A stretch of DNA of 21,118 bases from CAZWVR01 sp964637235 (GCA_964637235.1 CAZWVR010000035.1:1-21118), one strand, 5' to 3'. Numbered from the stretch's first letter, positions 1 through 7,362 are shown. The notes: generated by a model not told the origin, from the sequence alone. Program-made: numbers and translations.

Positions 1-12
1 ACTCCCCCTAAG

Positions 13-45
13 CCCCCTCTGATTACAAACAGAGGGGGACTTTTT
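13..45 (+). terminator. Intrinsic terminator-like hairpin at left edge
   Basis: A 9-bp perfect stem, CCCCCTCTG (13-21) with CAGAGGGGG (30-38), has an 8-base loop and is followed on the plus strand by AC and five T residues (41-45). The T-tract orientation suggests termination of plus-strand transcription entering from the left of the window, convergent with nqrF. On the minus strand the stem is followed by CTTAGGGGG, not a T-tract, so it is a poorer terminator for the nqr transcript, although a strong GC stem could still stabilise the 3' end. Confidence 0.65.
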
Positions 46-51
46 AGACAG

Positions 52-74
52 CCTCAGTTTTTATGACCCTGAGG
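52..74. terminator. Small stem-loop just after nqrF
   Basis: CCTCAG (52-57) pairs with CTGAGG (69-74) around an 11-base loop, only 3 bases beyond the nqrF stop codon. No T-tract follows it on the minus strand (CTGTCTAAAAAG), so it is more likely a 3'-end stabilising stem than a classical intrinsic terminator. It may act together with the larger hairpin at 13-38. Confidence 0.35.
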
Positions 75-77
75 ATA

Positions 78-1343
78 TTATGAACCAAAGTCGTCAAATA
101 ATATATTTTCATCAGGCACACCGAGGTCGTATAACATTTTTTTCACGGCGGCTATCATAAGAGGGGGACCGCATAGGTAGTATTCAATTTCTTCTGGTTC
201 TTCGTGTTTACTTAGGTACATATCATATACAACTTGATGGATAAAGCCGAGAGGAGCACCCCAATCAACACCTTCTGGTGGTTTATCTGAATAAGCGACA
301 GTAAATTTGAAATTATCGAATTCTTTTTCAAGGGCTCTAAATTCTTCTTCATAGAACATTTCATTAGGATTTCTTGCGCCGTACCAGAAAGTTATAGGAA
401 TATCTCTTACTTTTAAAGTTTTAAGTAGATGGAATATATGGGAGCGCATGGGTGCCATTCCTGCTCCGCCACCGATAAACATTTTTTCGTTTTTTGTATC
501 TTTTAGAAAGAATTCTCCGTAAGGACCTGATATTGTTACTTTATCACCTGGTTTACGTGAGAATATATAAGATGAGCACACACCGGGAGGAATACCTTTT
601 TTCCAGTTATTAGTTTGTTTATCCCATGGAGGGGTAGCAATTCTAACATTAAGCATTATAATATCATTCTCAGCAGGGTGATTAGCCATAGAATATGCTC
701 TAAATGTATGTTCTTTATTTACCATTTTCAATGACCACATATTATATTTGTCCCATATTGGTTTAAATTTTTCGTCAACTTCAATATCTTTTGAGAAATC
801 TACTTCTACTGGTGGGACATATACTTGGACATATCCGCCGGATTTAAAGTTTAGGGTTTCTCCTTCTGGTAGTTTAACAACAAATTCCTTGATAAATGAA
901 GCTACATTTTTGTTTGATACGACTTCGCATTCCCATTTTTTTACACCTAATACTTGTTCAGGAACTTTTATTTTTAAGTCTTGTTTAACTTTAACTTGAC
1001 AAGCCAAACGCCAGTTTTCTTGTATTTGTTTTCTTGTAAAAAAACCTTCTTCGGTAGGGAGAATCTGTCCTCCGCCTTCTAAAACTTGGACTTTACACAT
1101 GCCACATGTTCCTTGTCCACCGCAAGCAGAAGGTACAAATATTTTCTGTTCAGCTAAGGTATGTAGTAAACTGGAACCGACGTTAACTTCAATTACTTTA
1201 TCGTCGTTTATAACTATTTTTGCTTTCCCAGAGGGAACGAGTTTTGCTTTTGCATATAGAAGTACGCCTACCAATATGAATATTACGAATAGAAATACTA
1301 AGGTAGAAATTAGTACGATGTAAAAGATATCTGAAACTATCAT
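78..1343 (-). CDS. nqrF: Na+-translocating NADH:quinone reductase subunit F (NADH dehydrogenase subunit)
   Basis: NqrF (421 aa) is the electron-input subunit of Na+-NQR. It oxidises NADH on the cytoplasmic face and passes electrons through FAD to a 2Fe-2S centre. Visible features: one N-terminal membrane segment (about 6-32); a plant-ferredoxin-type domain with Cys74, Cys80, Cys83 and Cys115 (C-x5-C-x2-C plus the distal Cys); the FAD-binding R-A-Y-S motif at 215-218; the NADH-binding GGGAGMAP stretch at 291-298; and a C-terminal FDDFG ending typical of the family. Length matches the usual ~400-420 aa. It is the last gene of the operon, 11 bases after nqrE. All cofactor residues are present, so it should be active. 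Confidence 0.98.
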   Translation of the reverse strand: MIVSDIFYIVLISTLVFLFVIFILVGVLLYAKAKLVPSGKAKIVINDDKVIEVNVGSSLLHTLAEQKIFVPSACGGQGTCGMCKVQVLEGGGQILPTEEGFFTRKQIQENWRLACQVKVKQDLKIKVPEQVLGVKKWECEVVSNKNVASFIKEFVVKLPEGETLNFKSGGYVQVYVPPVEVDFSKDIEVDEKFKPIWDKYNMWSLKMVNKEHTFRAYSMANHPAENDIIMLNVRIATPPWDKQTNNWKKGIPPGVCSSYIFSRKPGDKVTISGPYGEFFLKDTKNEKMFIGGGAGMAPMRSHIFHLLKTLKVRDIPITFWYGARNPNEMFYEEEFRALEKEFDNFKFTVAYSDKPPEGVDWGAPLGFIHQVVYDMYLSKHEEPEEIEYYLCGPPLMIAAVKKMLYDLGVPDENILFDDFGS

Positions 1344-1354
1344 CGTAATTTTTT

Positions 1355-1972
1355 TTAAAGTTTTATACCCATAAAAGACATAAAAGCTATACCTAAAAGA
1401 CCGGTTATTATAAATGCAATACCAGCCCCTCGTAGAGGTTTAGGGATATTAGAATATTTTAATTTTTCGCGTATTGCAGCCATAACAACGATTGCAATGA
1501 ACCAACCTATTCCAGATCCCAGACCATAAACAGTGGCTTCTGCTAAGGTATGGTATTCTCTTTCTTGCATAAATAGCGAAGCTCCTAATATAGCACAGTT
1601 TACAGCTATAAGGGGTAAAAATATCCCTAAGGTGTTATAAAGAGCAGGAGCATAACGTTCTACAACCATTTCTACTAATTGAACCATTGAAGCTATTACT
1701 GCAATAAACACAATAAAACTCAAAAAGCTTAAATCTACATTTGCAAGTTTAGGGCTGAGCCATGATAATGCACCTGGTTTCAGCAGATAGTTGTCAATAA
1801 TGTAATCCACAGGTACTGTTATTGCCATCACAAAGATTACGGCAATACCTAATCCGAAAGCAGTTTTTACAGATTTGGATACTGCAATAAAAGAACACAT
1901 GCCTAAGAAATAGGCAAACACTAAGTTGTCAATGAAAATTGACTTTATGAAAATATTTAGAAGGTTTTCCAT
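1355..1972 (-). CDS. nqrE: Na+-translocating NADH:quinone reductase subunit E
   Basis: NqrE (205 aa) is an integral-membrane subunit of Na+-NQR, homologous to NqrD and to RnfA/RnfE. About six hydrophobic helices span most of the length. Cys26 (in LGMCSF) and Cys126 (in AVNCAIL) sit in the two pseudo-symmetric half-helices. In the known Na+-NQR structure, the equivalent cysteines of NqrD and NqrE together hold an intramembrane 2Fe-2S cluster between NqrF and NqrC. The gene lies 12 bases after nqrD and 11 before nqrF. Operon position, length and motifs distinguish it from an rnf gene. Confidence 0.97.
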   Translation of the reverse strand: MENLLNIFIKSIFIDNLVFAYFLGMCSFIAVSKSVKTAFGLGIAVIFVMAITVPVDYIIDNYLLKPGALSWLSPKLANVDLSFLSFIVFIAVIASMVQLVEMVVERYAPALYNTLGIFLPLIAVNCAILGASLFMQEREYHTLAEATVYGLGSGIGWFIAIVVMAAIREKLKYSNIPKPLRGAGIAFIITGLLGIAFMSFMGIKL

Positions 1973-1984
1973 TTTTTGTTTTTT

Positions 1985-2605
1985 TTAGTTTTTTTCTTGC
2001 AGTTGAGTATATTTAGCACGATGAATCCATATTATAACTCCTACTGTAATAAGAGCCATAGGAGGAAGAATCATCAAGCCGTTGTTCATATATCCAGCTT
2101 TATATAGTGCTTCTGGTATAATTCTAATTCCCCAAATGGTACCGGAGCCAAGCAGTTCTCTAAAAAACGCTACTATTATTAAAATGATACCGTATCCTGC
2201 TGCATTGCCTATTCCATCGAGAAAAGATTCGAAGGGCTTGTTCCCAAGTGCAAAGGCTTCTAAACGACCCATTATTATGCAGTTAGTTATAATAAGTCCA
2301 ACAAAAACAGATAATTGCTTACTGACATCATATACATAAGCTTTTAAAAATTGGTCAACAATTATAACCAGAGAAGCAATAACAACTAATTGGACTATTA
2401 TTCTAATTCTGGTAGGTATTGTATTTCTTAATAAAGAGATTATTACATTTGAGAAAGCGAGTACGAACATTACAGACAATGCCATCACAACAGCAGGCTG
2501 TAATTTAACGGTAACAGCTAAGGCTGAACATATTCCTAAGATTTGAACTATGACAGGATTGTTGATATTGATAGGATCTGTCAGTATTTTTATTTTTTTT
2601 GCCAT
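1985..2605 (-). CDS. nqrD: Na+-translocating NADH:quinone reductase subunit D
   Basis: NqrD (206 aa) is the second RnfE/NqrE-like membrane subunit, inverted relative to NqrE in the complex. It has about six membrane segments. Cys26 (LGICSA) and Cys109 (ITNCII) correspond to the cysteines that share the intramembrane 2Fe-2S centre with NqrE. The FRELLGSG stretch in the second half is characteristic of NqrD. It starts only 3 bases after the nqrC stop, indicating translational coupling. Cofactor positions are assigned from the known family; the cysteines themselves are seen directly. Confidence 0.97.
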   Translation of the reverse strand: MAKKIKILTDPININNPVIVQILGICSALAVTVKLQPAVVMALSVMFVLAFSNVIISLLRNTIPTRIRIIVQLVVIASLVIIVDQFLKAYVYDVSKQLSVFVGLIITNCIIMGRLEAFALGNKPFESFLDGIGNAAGYGIILIIVAFFRELLGSGTIWGIRIIPEALYKAGYMNNGLMILPPMALITVGVIIWIHRAKYTQLQEKN

Positions 2606-2608
2606 TGT

Positions 2609-3322
2609 TTAATGTTTTTTGTGTTTTTTAAAGTAATTTTCATATGGTTTAAGCGAATCGTAGAGCATACGTTGAAGACCTTTACTTGTCATAGTACCTC
2701 CTGAGATCCCATTTACTTGATGAGGATTACTCATATCTGCCATGCCACCTTTTATTACTAATATGGATACGAATTTTCCGGTTTCGTCAAATAATTTTTT
2801 ACCTTTAAATTGCTTTTGAAATTTTTCAGTAGTAATTTCAGCACCGAGGCCTGGCGTTTCGCTTTTATGGTCGAATTTAACTCCGTAAATAGTATTAAAA
2901 TCGTCCTCCAATGCAATATATCCCCATATAGGACCCCAAAGACCTTTGCCTAATACAGGGATAACATATAAAGTTTTTCCGTCTATATTTGCTTCGAATA
3001 ATGGTAGTTCTCTTTTTTCTACGGGTTTACGATTTTCGTCTTTTAGATTTATATGAAAAGCGTCTGTATGGGGGTTTTTAATAACTTCACCCTTTGAGTT
3101 TATTACATAAGAATTTACAAAGTATTTTTTGAATAGTTCTGGTGCTTTTTCTCTTTTGCATTTTATACCAATGGAACCGAGCATTGCTTGTTGTTTCTCC
3201 ATTTCAATATTTTTCTGCTGTTTATCTTTTAGAGAAGTAGCTGTAAAAGATAGAGCTAAAGCTACTACAATTACCAATACAGCAGAATAGATAAAGGTAT
3301 ATGTATTACTTTGTACGTTCAT
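2609..3322 (-). CDS. nqrC: Na+-translocating NADH:quinone reductase subunit C (covalent FMN)
   Basis: NqrC (237 aa) has one N-terminal membrane anchor (about 10-30) and an extracytoplasmic FMN-binding domain. The covalent flavinylation motif is SGGTMTS at 207-213, with Thr210 as the expected FMN-phosphodiester site; the family consensus is S/T-G-A-T, and here the third residue is Gly. Also visible are the conserved TPGLGAEI (157-164) and the WGPIWGYIAL region (129-138). Attachment of FMN needs ApbE, which is not encoded in this window. It lies 14 bases after nqrB and is coupled to nqrD. Confidence 0.97.
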   Translation of the reverse strand: MNVQSNTYTFIYSAVLVIVVALALSFTATSLKDKQQKNIEMEKQQAMLGSIGIKCKREKAPELFKKYFVNSYVINSKGEVIKNPHTDAFHINLKDENRKPVEKRELPLFEANIDGKTLYVIPVLGKGLWGPIWGYIALEDDFNTIYGVKFDHKSETPGLGAEITTEKFQKQFKGKKLFDETGKFVSILVIKGGMADMSNPHQVNGISGGTMTSKGLQRMLYDSLKPYENYFKKHKKH

Positions 3323-3336
3323 TTGTGTTTGTTTTT

Positions 3337-4518
3337 TTAATTATTAGCAGTTGCTCTTTTTAATCTTCGTTTTATATTAGCTTGAACAACGAGATAGTCA
3401 ATCAAAGGAGCAAAAGCGTTCATTAGTAATATTGCTAACATAACTCCTTCTGGATATGCTGGATTAACGACCCTGATTAAAATAGCCATTAGACCAGCAA
3501 AGAAGCCATAAAACCATTTACCTGTTTTAGTTTGGGTTGCTGTTACAGGGTCTGTAATCATAAATACCATTCCAAAGGCAAAGCCTCCTAATATTAGATG
3601 TTCCCAGAAAGGAATTTGCATAGCGGGAGTAGAACCTACAGCATTGAATATTAAGCCCATTACTGTTCCACCAATAAATGCAGATAGCATAATTCGCCAG
3701 CTTGCTACACCTGTATAAAGTAAAATAAGTGCTCCAATAGCAATAGCTATTACGGAGGTCTCACCTATTGAACCGGGAATAGTTCCTATAAACATATCTG
3801 ATATACTCCAATGACTATGGAATTGTGCCAACTGATCAGTAGAAGTTAGGCTTGCCAAATCTCCCAATGGAGTAGCACCGGTGATTCCTTGTACTATATG
3901 ATCTTTGTTTTTAGCAAAATCTGCTATCCATACTTCAGTACCGGACATTTTGGATGGATATGAGAAAAATAGTATAGCCCGAGTTAGCAGAGCAGGGTTA
4001 AATATATTCATTCCGGTGCCCCCGAATACTTCTTTTCCGAATATAATAGCTAAAATAGTAGCTACTGAAACTGTCCATAATGGTATATCTACTGGCACAA
4101 TCAATGGAATTAACATACCACTGACTAAAAATCCTTCATTGACTTCTTCGTGTTTGATTTGAGCAAACATAAATTCAATAAACAGACCTGAGATATAGGC
4201 TACAACTATTATAGGCAGAACTTTTTTAAACCCAAACCAGAAGTTTGCCCATAGCCCGGCATGCTCTCCAATAGATAAATGATATTGGTATCCTACATTC
4301 CACATACCAAATAAAAGAGCTGGTGTTAGGGCTATAACCACTATAAACATAAGGCGTTTACTATCGGCAGCATCACGAATGTGCGAGCCTTTGGTTGTAG
4401 TTTTGTTGGGTACAAATGTAAATGTTTCAAAAGCTTCAACTGTTGATCTGAGGAAATGTAGTGGCTTGCCAGGCTCTGTTTTTTCTTTAAGATTATCAAA
4501 GAATTTTCTTAACCACAT
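3337..4518 (-). CDS. nqrB: Na+-translocating NADH:quinone reductase subunit B (covalent FMN, Na+ channel)
   Basis: NqrB (393 aa) is the main membrane subunit and carries the proposed Na+ path, a covalent FMN and riboflavin. The ApbE target motif TGAT is at 213-216, with Thr216 the expected FMN carrier. The highly conserved segment from GKEVFGGTGMN (161-171) into NPALLTRA (174-181) is present. Roughly ten hydrophobic segments follow a soluble ~50-residue N-terminus. Length is close to the family norm of about 390-415 aa. It is 15 bases downstream of nqrA. No key residue is missing. Confidence 0.98.
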   Translation of the reverse strand: MWLRKFFDNLKEKTEPGKPLHFLRSTVEAFETFTFVPNKTTTKGSHIRDAADSKRLMFIVVIALTPALLFGMWNVGYQYHLSIGEHAGLWANFWFGFKKVLPIIVVAYISGLFIEFMFAQIKHEEVNEGFLVSGMLIPLIVPVDIPLWTVSVATILAIIFGKEVFGGTGMNIFNPALLTRAILFFSYPSKMSGTEVWIADFAKNKDHIVQGITGATPLGDLASLTSTDQLAQFHSHWSISDMFIGTIPGSIGETSVIAIAIGALILLYTGVASWRIMLSAFIGGTVMGLIFNAVGSTPAMQIPFWEHLILGGFAFGMVFMITDPVTATQTKTGKWFYGFFAGLMAILIRVVNPAYPEGVMLAILLMNAFAPLIDYLVVQANIKRRLKRATANN

Positions 4519-4533
4519 TGTTTTTGTATTTTT

Positions 4534-5892
4534 TTATCTACCGAATTCTTTAATCATTAAAGAAATACCTTTGGAAACTAATTCCTGAAGGTCAATTTTA
4601 GAGACACAGACGAATTCACATAGAGCTACATCTTCTTCAATGACTTCGTATATGCCGAGTTTTTCCATTAGTTCGACATCTTCGATTGCAAGTGCTTTGA
4701 AAAAATGTGCAGGTAAAATATCCATAGGAAGTACTTTTTCCAGTACGTCTGTAAATATAAATGGTCTTTTCCCACCGTGTAGATTTGTGTCGATAACCCA
4801 TTCTCGTTTAGGCTGAAGCCATGAGAAAAAGCTTCTGGATATACTAAACTTATTAAACCCTGGTAATAACCAGCCAAATAGCTCGTATTTATTACCTTCT
4901 GGAATTACAGATATTAGATTGTGATAAAAACCGATGTGTTCTTGTTCTGTCACTTTAAAGCCGGTAAGTGGATTGCCACTGATAAATCTTACATTATCTC
5001 CTTTAATTTTTCCGTCTATAATGTCTTGAACTCGCATCCCAGATATAATACTGTAATATTTTGGCTCTTTGACTTCTGAACCTGCCAGAGCAATGATTTT
5101 TCTTAGATCTAATTTTTTGTCTCTAAATAGTCGTGCAATGAATATGATATTTTGCGGTTTTATTGTCCAAATAATATCTCCTTTTGCTATTGGAGTAGTA
5201 TTTGCTATTTGTATTCCTACATTGCCTGTTGGGTGTTTACCTTTGAAATATTGCTTTATAACCCCTTGAATTTCAATTCTTTCAAATATATTATCTTTGA
5301 TATCTGCATTTAGGTTGAGATATATTGGTGTTTCTCCAACTAATTTTTTGATAATATTTAGACCTAATGCAAAAGTCTCAATTTCATCTTTAAAGATAAA
5401 TTGATAGTCAGGCGCTAAGGGAGCTGTGTCAAAGGTAGAAATGTGGATAGCCTTAGGCTTTTTTTGTGGGTCTGCTACTATTCCGTATGGTCTTTGGATA
5501 AAGGATATCCATAACCCGCTGTTTATCAATATAGAAGCAATCTCGTCAGGGGTTAATTTTTTGTAGTCGTCGATATCAAAATTTTCATATTCTATTTGTT
5601 CATCTGGTTTAATAACTACTTCCAGTAATTTTCTGCGTTCCCCACGTCTGATTTCTGTAATTTCACCACTTACTGGTGCTGCTATTCGGGCATTTTCGTT
5701 GTTTTTGTCATAAAGTAGGATTGTACCAGCTTTTACTCTTTCTCCCTTCTTTTTTAGAAGTTTGGGCTTAATTTCTTTAATTTCATCTGGACGAACGCCA
5801 TACGAAAGCCCTAAGGGGAGAGAGACTATTTCAGGTTTGGCTTTACCTTTTAGGTTTATATCCAAACCTTTTTTTATTTTTATAACGTTCAT
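4534..5892 (-). CDS. nqrA: Na+-translocating NADH:quinone reductase subunit A
   Basis: NqrA (452 aa) is the peripheral cytoplasmic subunit without redox cofactor and is implicated in ubiquinone/inhibitor binding. The N-terminus has the family pattern (KGLDINLKGK, 8-17), then barrel-sandwich residues with PVSGEI (74-79) as in RnfC/NqrA proteins. The C-terminus ends in the NqrA-specific helical region with LCEFVCVSKIDLQE. It is the first gene of the operon and follows a 357-base leader. The start (ATG at 5890-5892) has no GGAGG, only A/T-rich sequence, as usual in Bacteroidota. Length is close to the 446 aa of the Vibrio protein. Confidence 0.97.
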   Translation of the reverse strand: MNVIKIKKGLDINLKGKAKPEIVSLPLGLSYGVRPDEIKEIKPKLLKKKGERVKAGTILLYDKNNENARIAAPVSGEITEIRRGERRKLLEVVIKPDEQIEYENFDIDDYKKLTPDEIASILINSGLWISFIQRPYGIVADPQKKPKAIHISTFDTAPLAPDYQFIFKDEIETFALGLNIIKKLVGETPIYLNLNADIKDNIFERIEIQGVIKQYFKGKHPTGNVGIQIANTTPIAKGDIIWTIKPQNIIFIARLFRDKKLDLRKIIALAGSEVKEPKYYSIISGMRVQDIIDGKIKGDNVRFISGNPLTGFKVTEQEHIGFYHNLISVIPEGNKYELFGWLLPGFNKFSISRSFFSWLQPKREWVIDTNLHGGKRPFIFTDVLEKVLPMDILPAHFFKALAIEDVELMEKLGIYEVIEEDVALCEFVCVSKIDLQELVSKGISLMIKEFGR

Positions 5893-5947
5893 GTTAATAA
5901 AAATTTTTTTAATATTCGTTTAAAAATTATTTTTATAATTTATAATG

Positions 5948-5991
5948 AAAAATTATAAGTTGTATAAGCAATACAAAGTTTATAACTTTTT
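5948..5991 (-). repeat. A/T stem-loop in nqr leader
   Basis: Three nested blocks pair: AAAAA (5948-5952) with TTTTT (5987-5991), TTATAA (5953-5958) with TTATAA (5980-5985), and TTGTAT (5960-5965) with ATACAA (5971-5976). This gives 17 pairs around the loop AAGCA, with a small internal loop and a one-base bulge. Read on the minus strand it ends in TTTTTC, 55 bases before the nqrA start. It could be a leader hairpin or simply an operator-like dyad; it also overlaps the candidate -7 element. Confidence 0.4.
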
Positions 5992-6095
5992 ACAAACAAT
6001 CAAAATTTTATTTTTATTTATTTTTTTTATTTGCGCTTTAATTTATTGTTTTTTAGCTAATTAAATTTATAATTATTTTGTCAACATAAAAAATA

Positions 6096-6109
6096 TTGAT
6101 TTATATCAA
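6096..6109. promoter_or_regulatory. FNR/CRP-type palindromic site upstream of nqr
   Basis: TTGAT-TTAT-ATCAA is a perfect match to the FNR-family consensus TTGAT-N4-ATCAA, and the dyad extends to ATTGAT/ATCAAT (6095-6110). A second overlapping dyad, TCAAT-G-ATTGA, occupies 6106-6116, so three half-sites sit in 22 bases. It lies about 204 bases upstream of nqrA and 100 bases beyond the methyltransferase stop. The most plausible target is the nqr operon. No Crp/Fnr regulator gene is in the window, so assignment rests on the sequence pattern alone. Confidence 0.5.
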
Positions 6110-6249
6110 TGATTGAAGTAAAAGTATATAATAATTTGTGAAAAATTGTTAAATAATAGATGTGATAAATTAAGGCATAGATTGAGATAATTGCTTGATA
6201 ATAAGTGTGGTATAAATATTGAAAATATTGAGAGATAATATCTAATTAG

Positions 6250-6996
6250 TTAGTAAAGGTTAATTTTTACTTGTGTGTTTTGTATCCTTTCTTTTGCCCA
6301 GCGGAAATATTCTGGATTTATCTCAATACCGATAAAACCGCGGTTATATCTCTTTGCTACAACGCCGGTAGTTCCACTTCCCATAAATGGGTCAAGGATT
6401 GTGTCTCCTTCTTTTGAGCCTAAAAGAATTATCCGTTCAAGTAATTCCTCTGGTTTTTCCGTTGGATGCGGTGTAATATGGCGTTTAGCATTGATTATCC
6501 AGAGGTTTCGCATCTGTTTGCCATTATTCATTTTTTTGGCAAGCTCGTAATTGAAAAAATATTTTTTTGTTTTGCTTGCCAACCATATTAATTCTGTGGA
6601 AGGAGCAAATCTGTTTCTTGATAATAGAGGCGTTGCATTGGGTTTATACCAGATAATATCGTTTATTATCCACATTCCAAGACTTTTAAGTGCCATACCT
6701 ATTGAAGGGTGATTGTGCAGAGTGCCTGAAATCCAAAGAGTTCCCTGTGGTTTCAGAACGCGGATACATTCTTTTATCCATTTTAGGTTGAATTGGTGAA
6801 TGTCGTCAATCTGGTCCCAATCGCCTTTGTTAAGTTTGGCGGGTTTGCCAGATTTTACTGTCAAAAATTTTTCGCCTGACAGATTATAAGGTGGGTCTGC
6901 AAAAATTAAATCTATACTCTGGTCTTTGATTTTTTTAATTTCTATACAGCAATCGCCGTTAATCAGTTGTATTTCAGAAGAGTTGTTTGAGTGCAT
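6250..6996 (-). CDS. Solitary DNA adenine methyltransferase, DpnA-like (beta class)
   Basis: A 248-aa S-adenosylmethionine-dependent DNA N6-adenine methyltransferase. The catalytic motif IV DPPYNLSG occurs near the N-terminus (about 34-41), and the AdoMet-binding motif I, DPFMGSGTTG, occurs near the C-terminus. This order (IV first, I last) defines the beta class. The middle shows GDWDQID, LWISGTLHN, NDIIWYKPN and NNGKQMRNLW, which I recognise from DpnA-type enzymes that methylate GATC-type targets on single- or double-stranded DNA. Target specificity cannot be read from sequence with certainty. No restriction endonuclease or specificity gene lies nearby, so it looks like an orphan. It has its own promoter (7087-7116). 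Confidence 0.85.
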   Translation of the reverse strand: MHSNNSSEIQLINGDCCIEIKKIKDQSIDLIFADPPYNLSGEKFLTVKSGKPAKLNKGDWDQIDDIHQFNLKWIKECIRVLKPQGTLWISGTLHNHPSIGMALKSLGMWIINDIIWYKPNATPLLSRNRFAPSTELIWLASKTKKYFFNYELAKKMNNGKQMRNLWIINAKRHITPHPTEKPEELLERIILLGSKEGDTILDPFMGSGTTGVVAKRYNRGFIGIEINPEYFRWAKERIQNTQVKINLY

Positions 6997-7086
6997 ATTA
7001 AGACTTTAAGAAAGTTCCTTAATCTCTCTGGATTTCTTACAGTTGTGGAAATAGACCAGGGGCGTTTCATTATAATAATTATATGG

Positions 7087-7116
7087 CAAAGATATAACTA
7101 TTTGAAGAGAAAACAA
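7087..7116 (-). promoter_or_regulatory. Promoter of the DNA methyltransferase gene
   Basis: On the minus strand a perfect Bacteroidota -7 element TATCTTTG (plus coordinates 7087-7094) is preceded by TTG (7114-7116) with a 19-base spacer. The expected transcript start near 7080 leaves about 84 bases of leader before the ATG at 6996. The -33 element lies inside the terminator hairpin of the upstream transcript. Confidence 0.65.
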
Positions 7117-7152
7117 GGCATACGTTGGGATATACCCTTGTATGCCTTGTTT
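7111..7152 (-). terminator. Intrinsic terminator after the SQR / 57-aa gene pair
   Basis: AAACAAGGCATAC (7111-7123) is perfectly complementary to 7140-7152, a 13-bp stem. The loop region contains a further GGG/CCC pairing (7127-7129 with 7135-7137). On the minus strand the right arm ends in TTGTTT and runs into TCTCTTC, giving the T-rich tail of a Rho-independent terminator. It begins 10 bases after the stop of the 57-aa gene. Confidence 0.8.
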
Positions 7153-7162
7153 AGAGGTGAGT

Positions 7163-7336
7163 TTAGTCGTTGATGGAAGCTACTTTTTTGATTTTTAGTG
7201 ATAGAATAACAAAACGGACAAATTGGATAATAATACAGCGGCGTTTGAAACGTTCCCAAGCCAGTGGATACATTCCGAATTGATGTTCTGTATAATTTCG
7301 TTCACTCCAAGGGATTTTTATTTTGTTTTGTTTCAT
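7163..7336 (-). CDS. 57-aa uncharacterised basic membrane-associated protein downstream of SQR
   Basis: A small open frame (ATG at 7334-7336, TAA at 7163-7165) fits exactly between the SQR gene (26 bases upstream) and the terminator (10 bases downstream), strongly suggesting a genuine second gene of this operon. The product starts with a Lys-rich segment, then IPWSERNYTEHQFGMYPLAW, a basic RFKRR cluster, and a hydrophobic stretch CIIIQFVRFVILSL (about 35-48) flanked by Lys. This could be a single membrane helix or an amphipathic surface helix with the basic side in the cytoplasm. No Cys pair or known motif is visible; there is one Cys. I do not recognise a named family. A role as a small accessory or anchor for the SQR-like enzyme is inference from position only. 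Confidence 0.65.
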   Translation of the reverse strand: MKQNKIKIPWSERNYTEHQFGMYPLAWERFKRRCIIIQFVRFVILSLKIKKVASIND

Positions 7337-7362
7337 AGTTTTATATTTTTTTGGGTTTCTAT

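Larger units (their letters stand above)
5893..6249. other. 357-base non-coding leader region upstream of nqrA
   Basis: This is the longest gene-free stretch in the window and is extremely A+T-rich. No open frame above about 10 codons is convincing. It contains an FNR-type palindrome (6096-6109) and an A/T stem-loop (5948-5991). On the minus strand, TATAAACTTTG (5974-5984) resembles the TAnnTTTG -7 element with one extra base, and a TTTG (6001-6004) sits upstream; I regard this only as a possible nqr promoter. No riboswitch fold that I know is recognisable. The upstream methyltransferase gene ends at its right border, so part of the region is also that gene's 3' flank. Confidence 0.6.

Noticed and set aside
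6065..6085. Minus-strand TTGACA followed by TATAA in the nqr leader as a classical sigma70 promoter
   Set aside because: The spacing between TTGACA and the TATAA-like bases is only about 5 bases, and Bacteroidota promoters do not use the -35 TTGACA pattern.
5893..6249. Riboswitch or sodium-sensing RNA upstream of nqrA
   Set aside because: Sequence is almost purely A+T with no conserved G/C-containing junctions of any riboswitch class I know; only a simple stem-loop is visible.
6991..7173. 60-codon plus-strand frame between methyltransferase and the 57-aa gene
   Set aside because: It runs across the methyltransferase promoter and the terminator hairpin, has no promoter, and its product shows no recognisable pattern.
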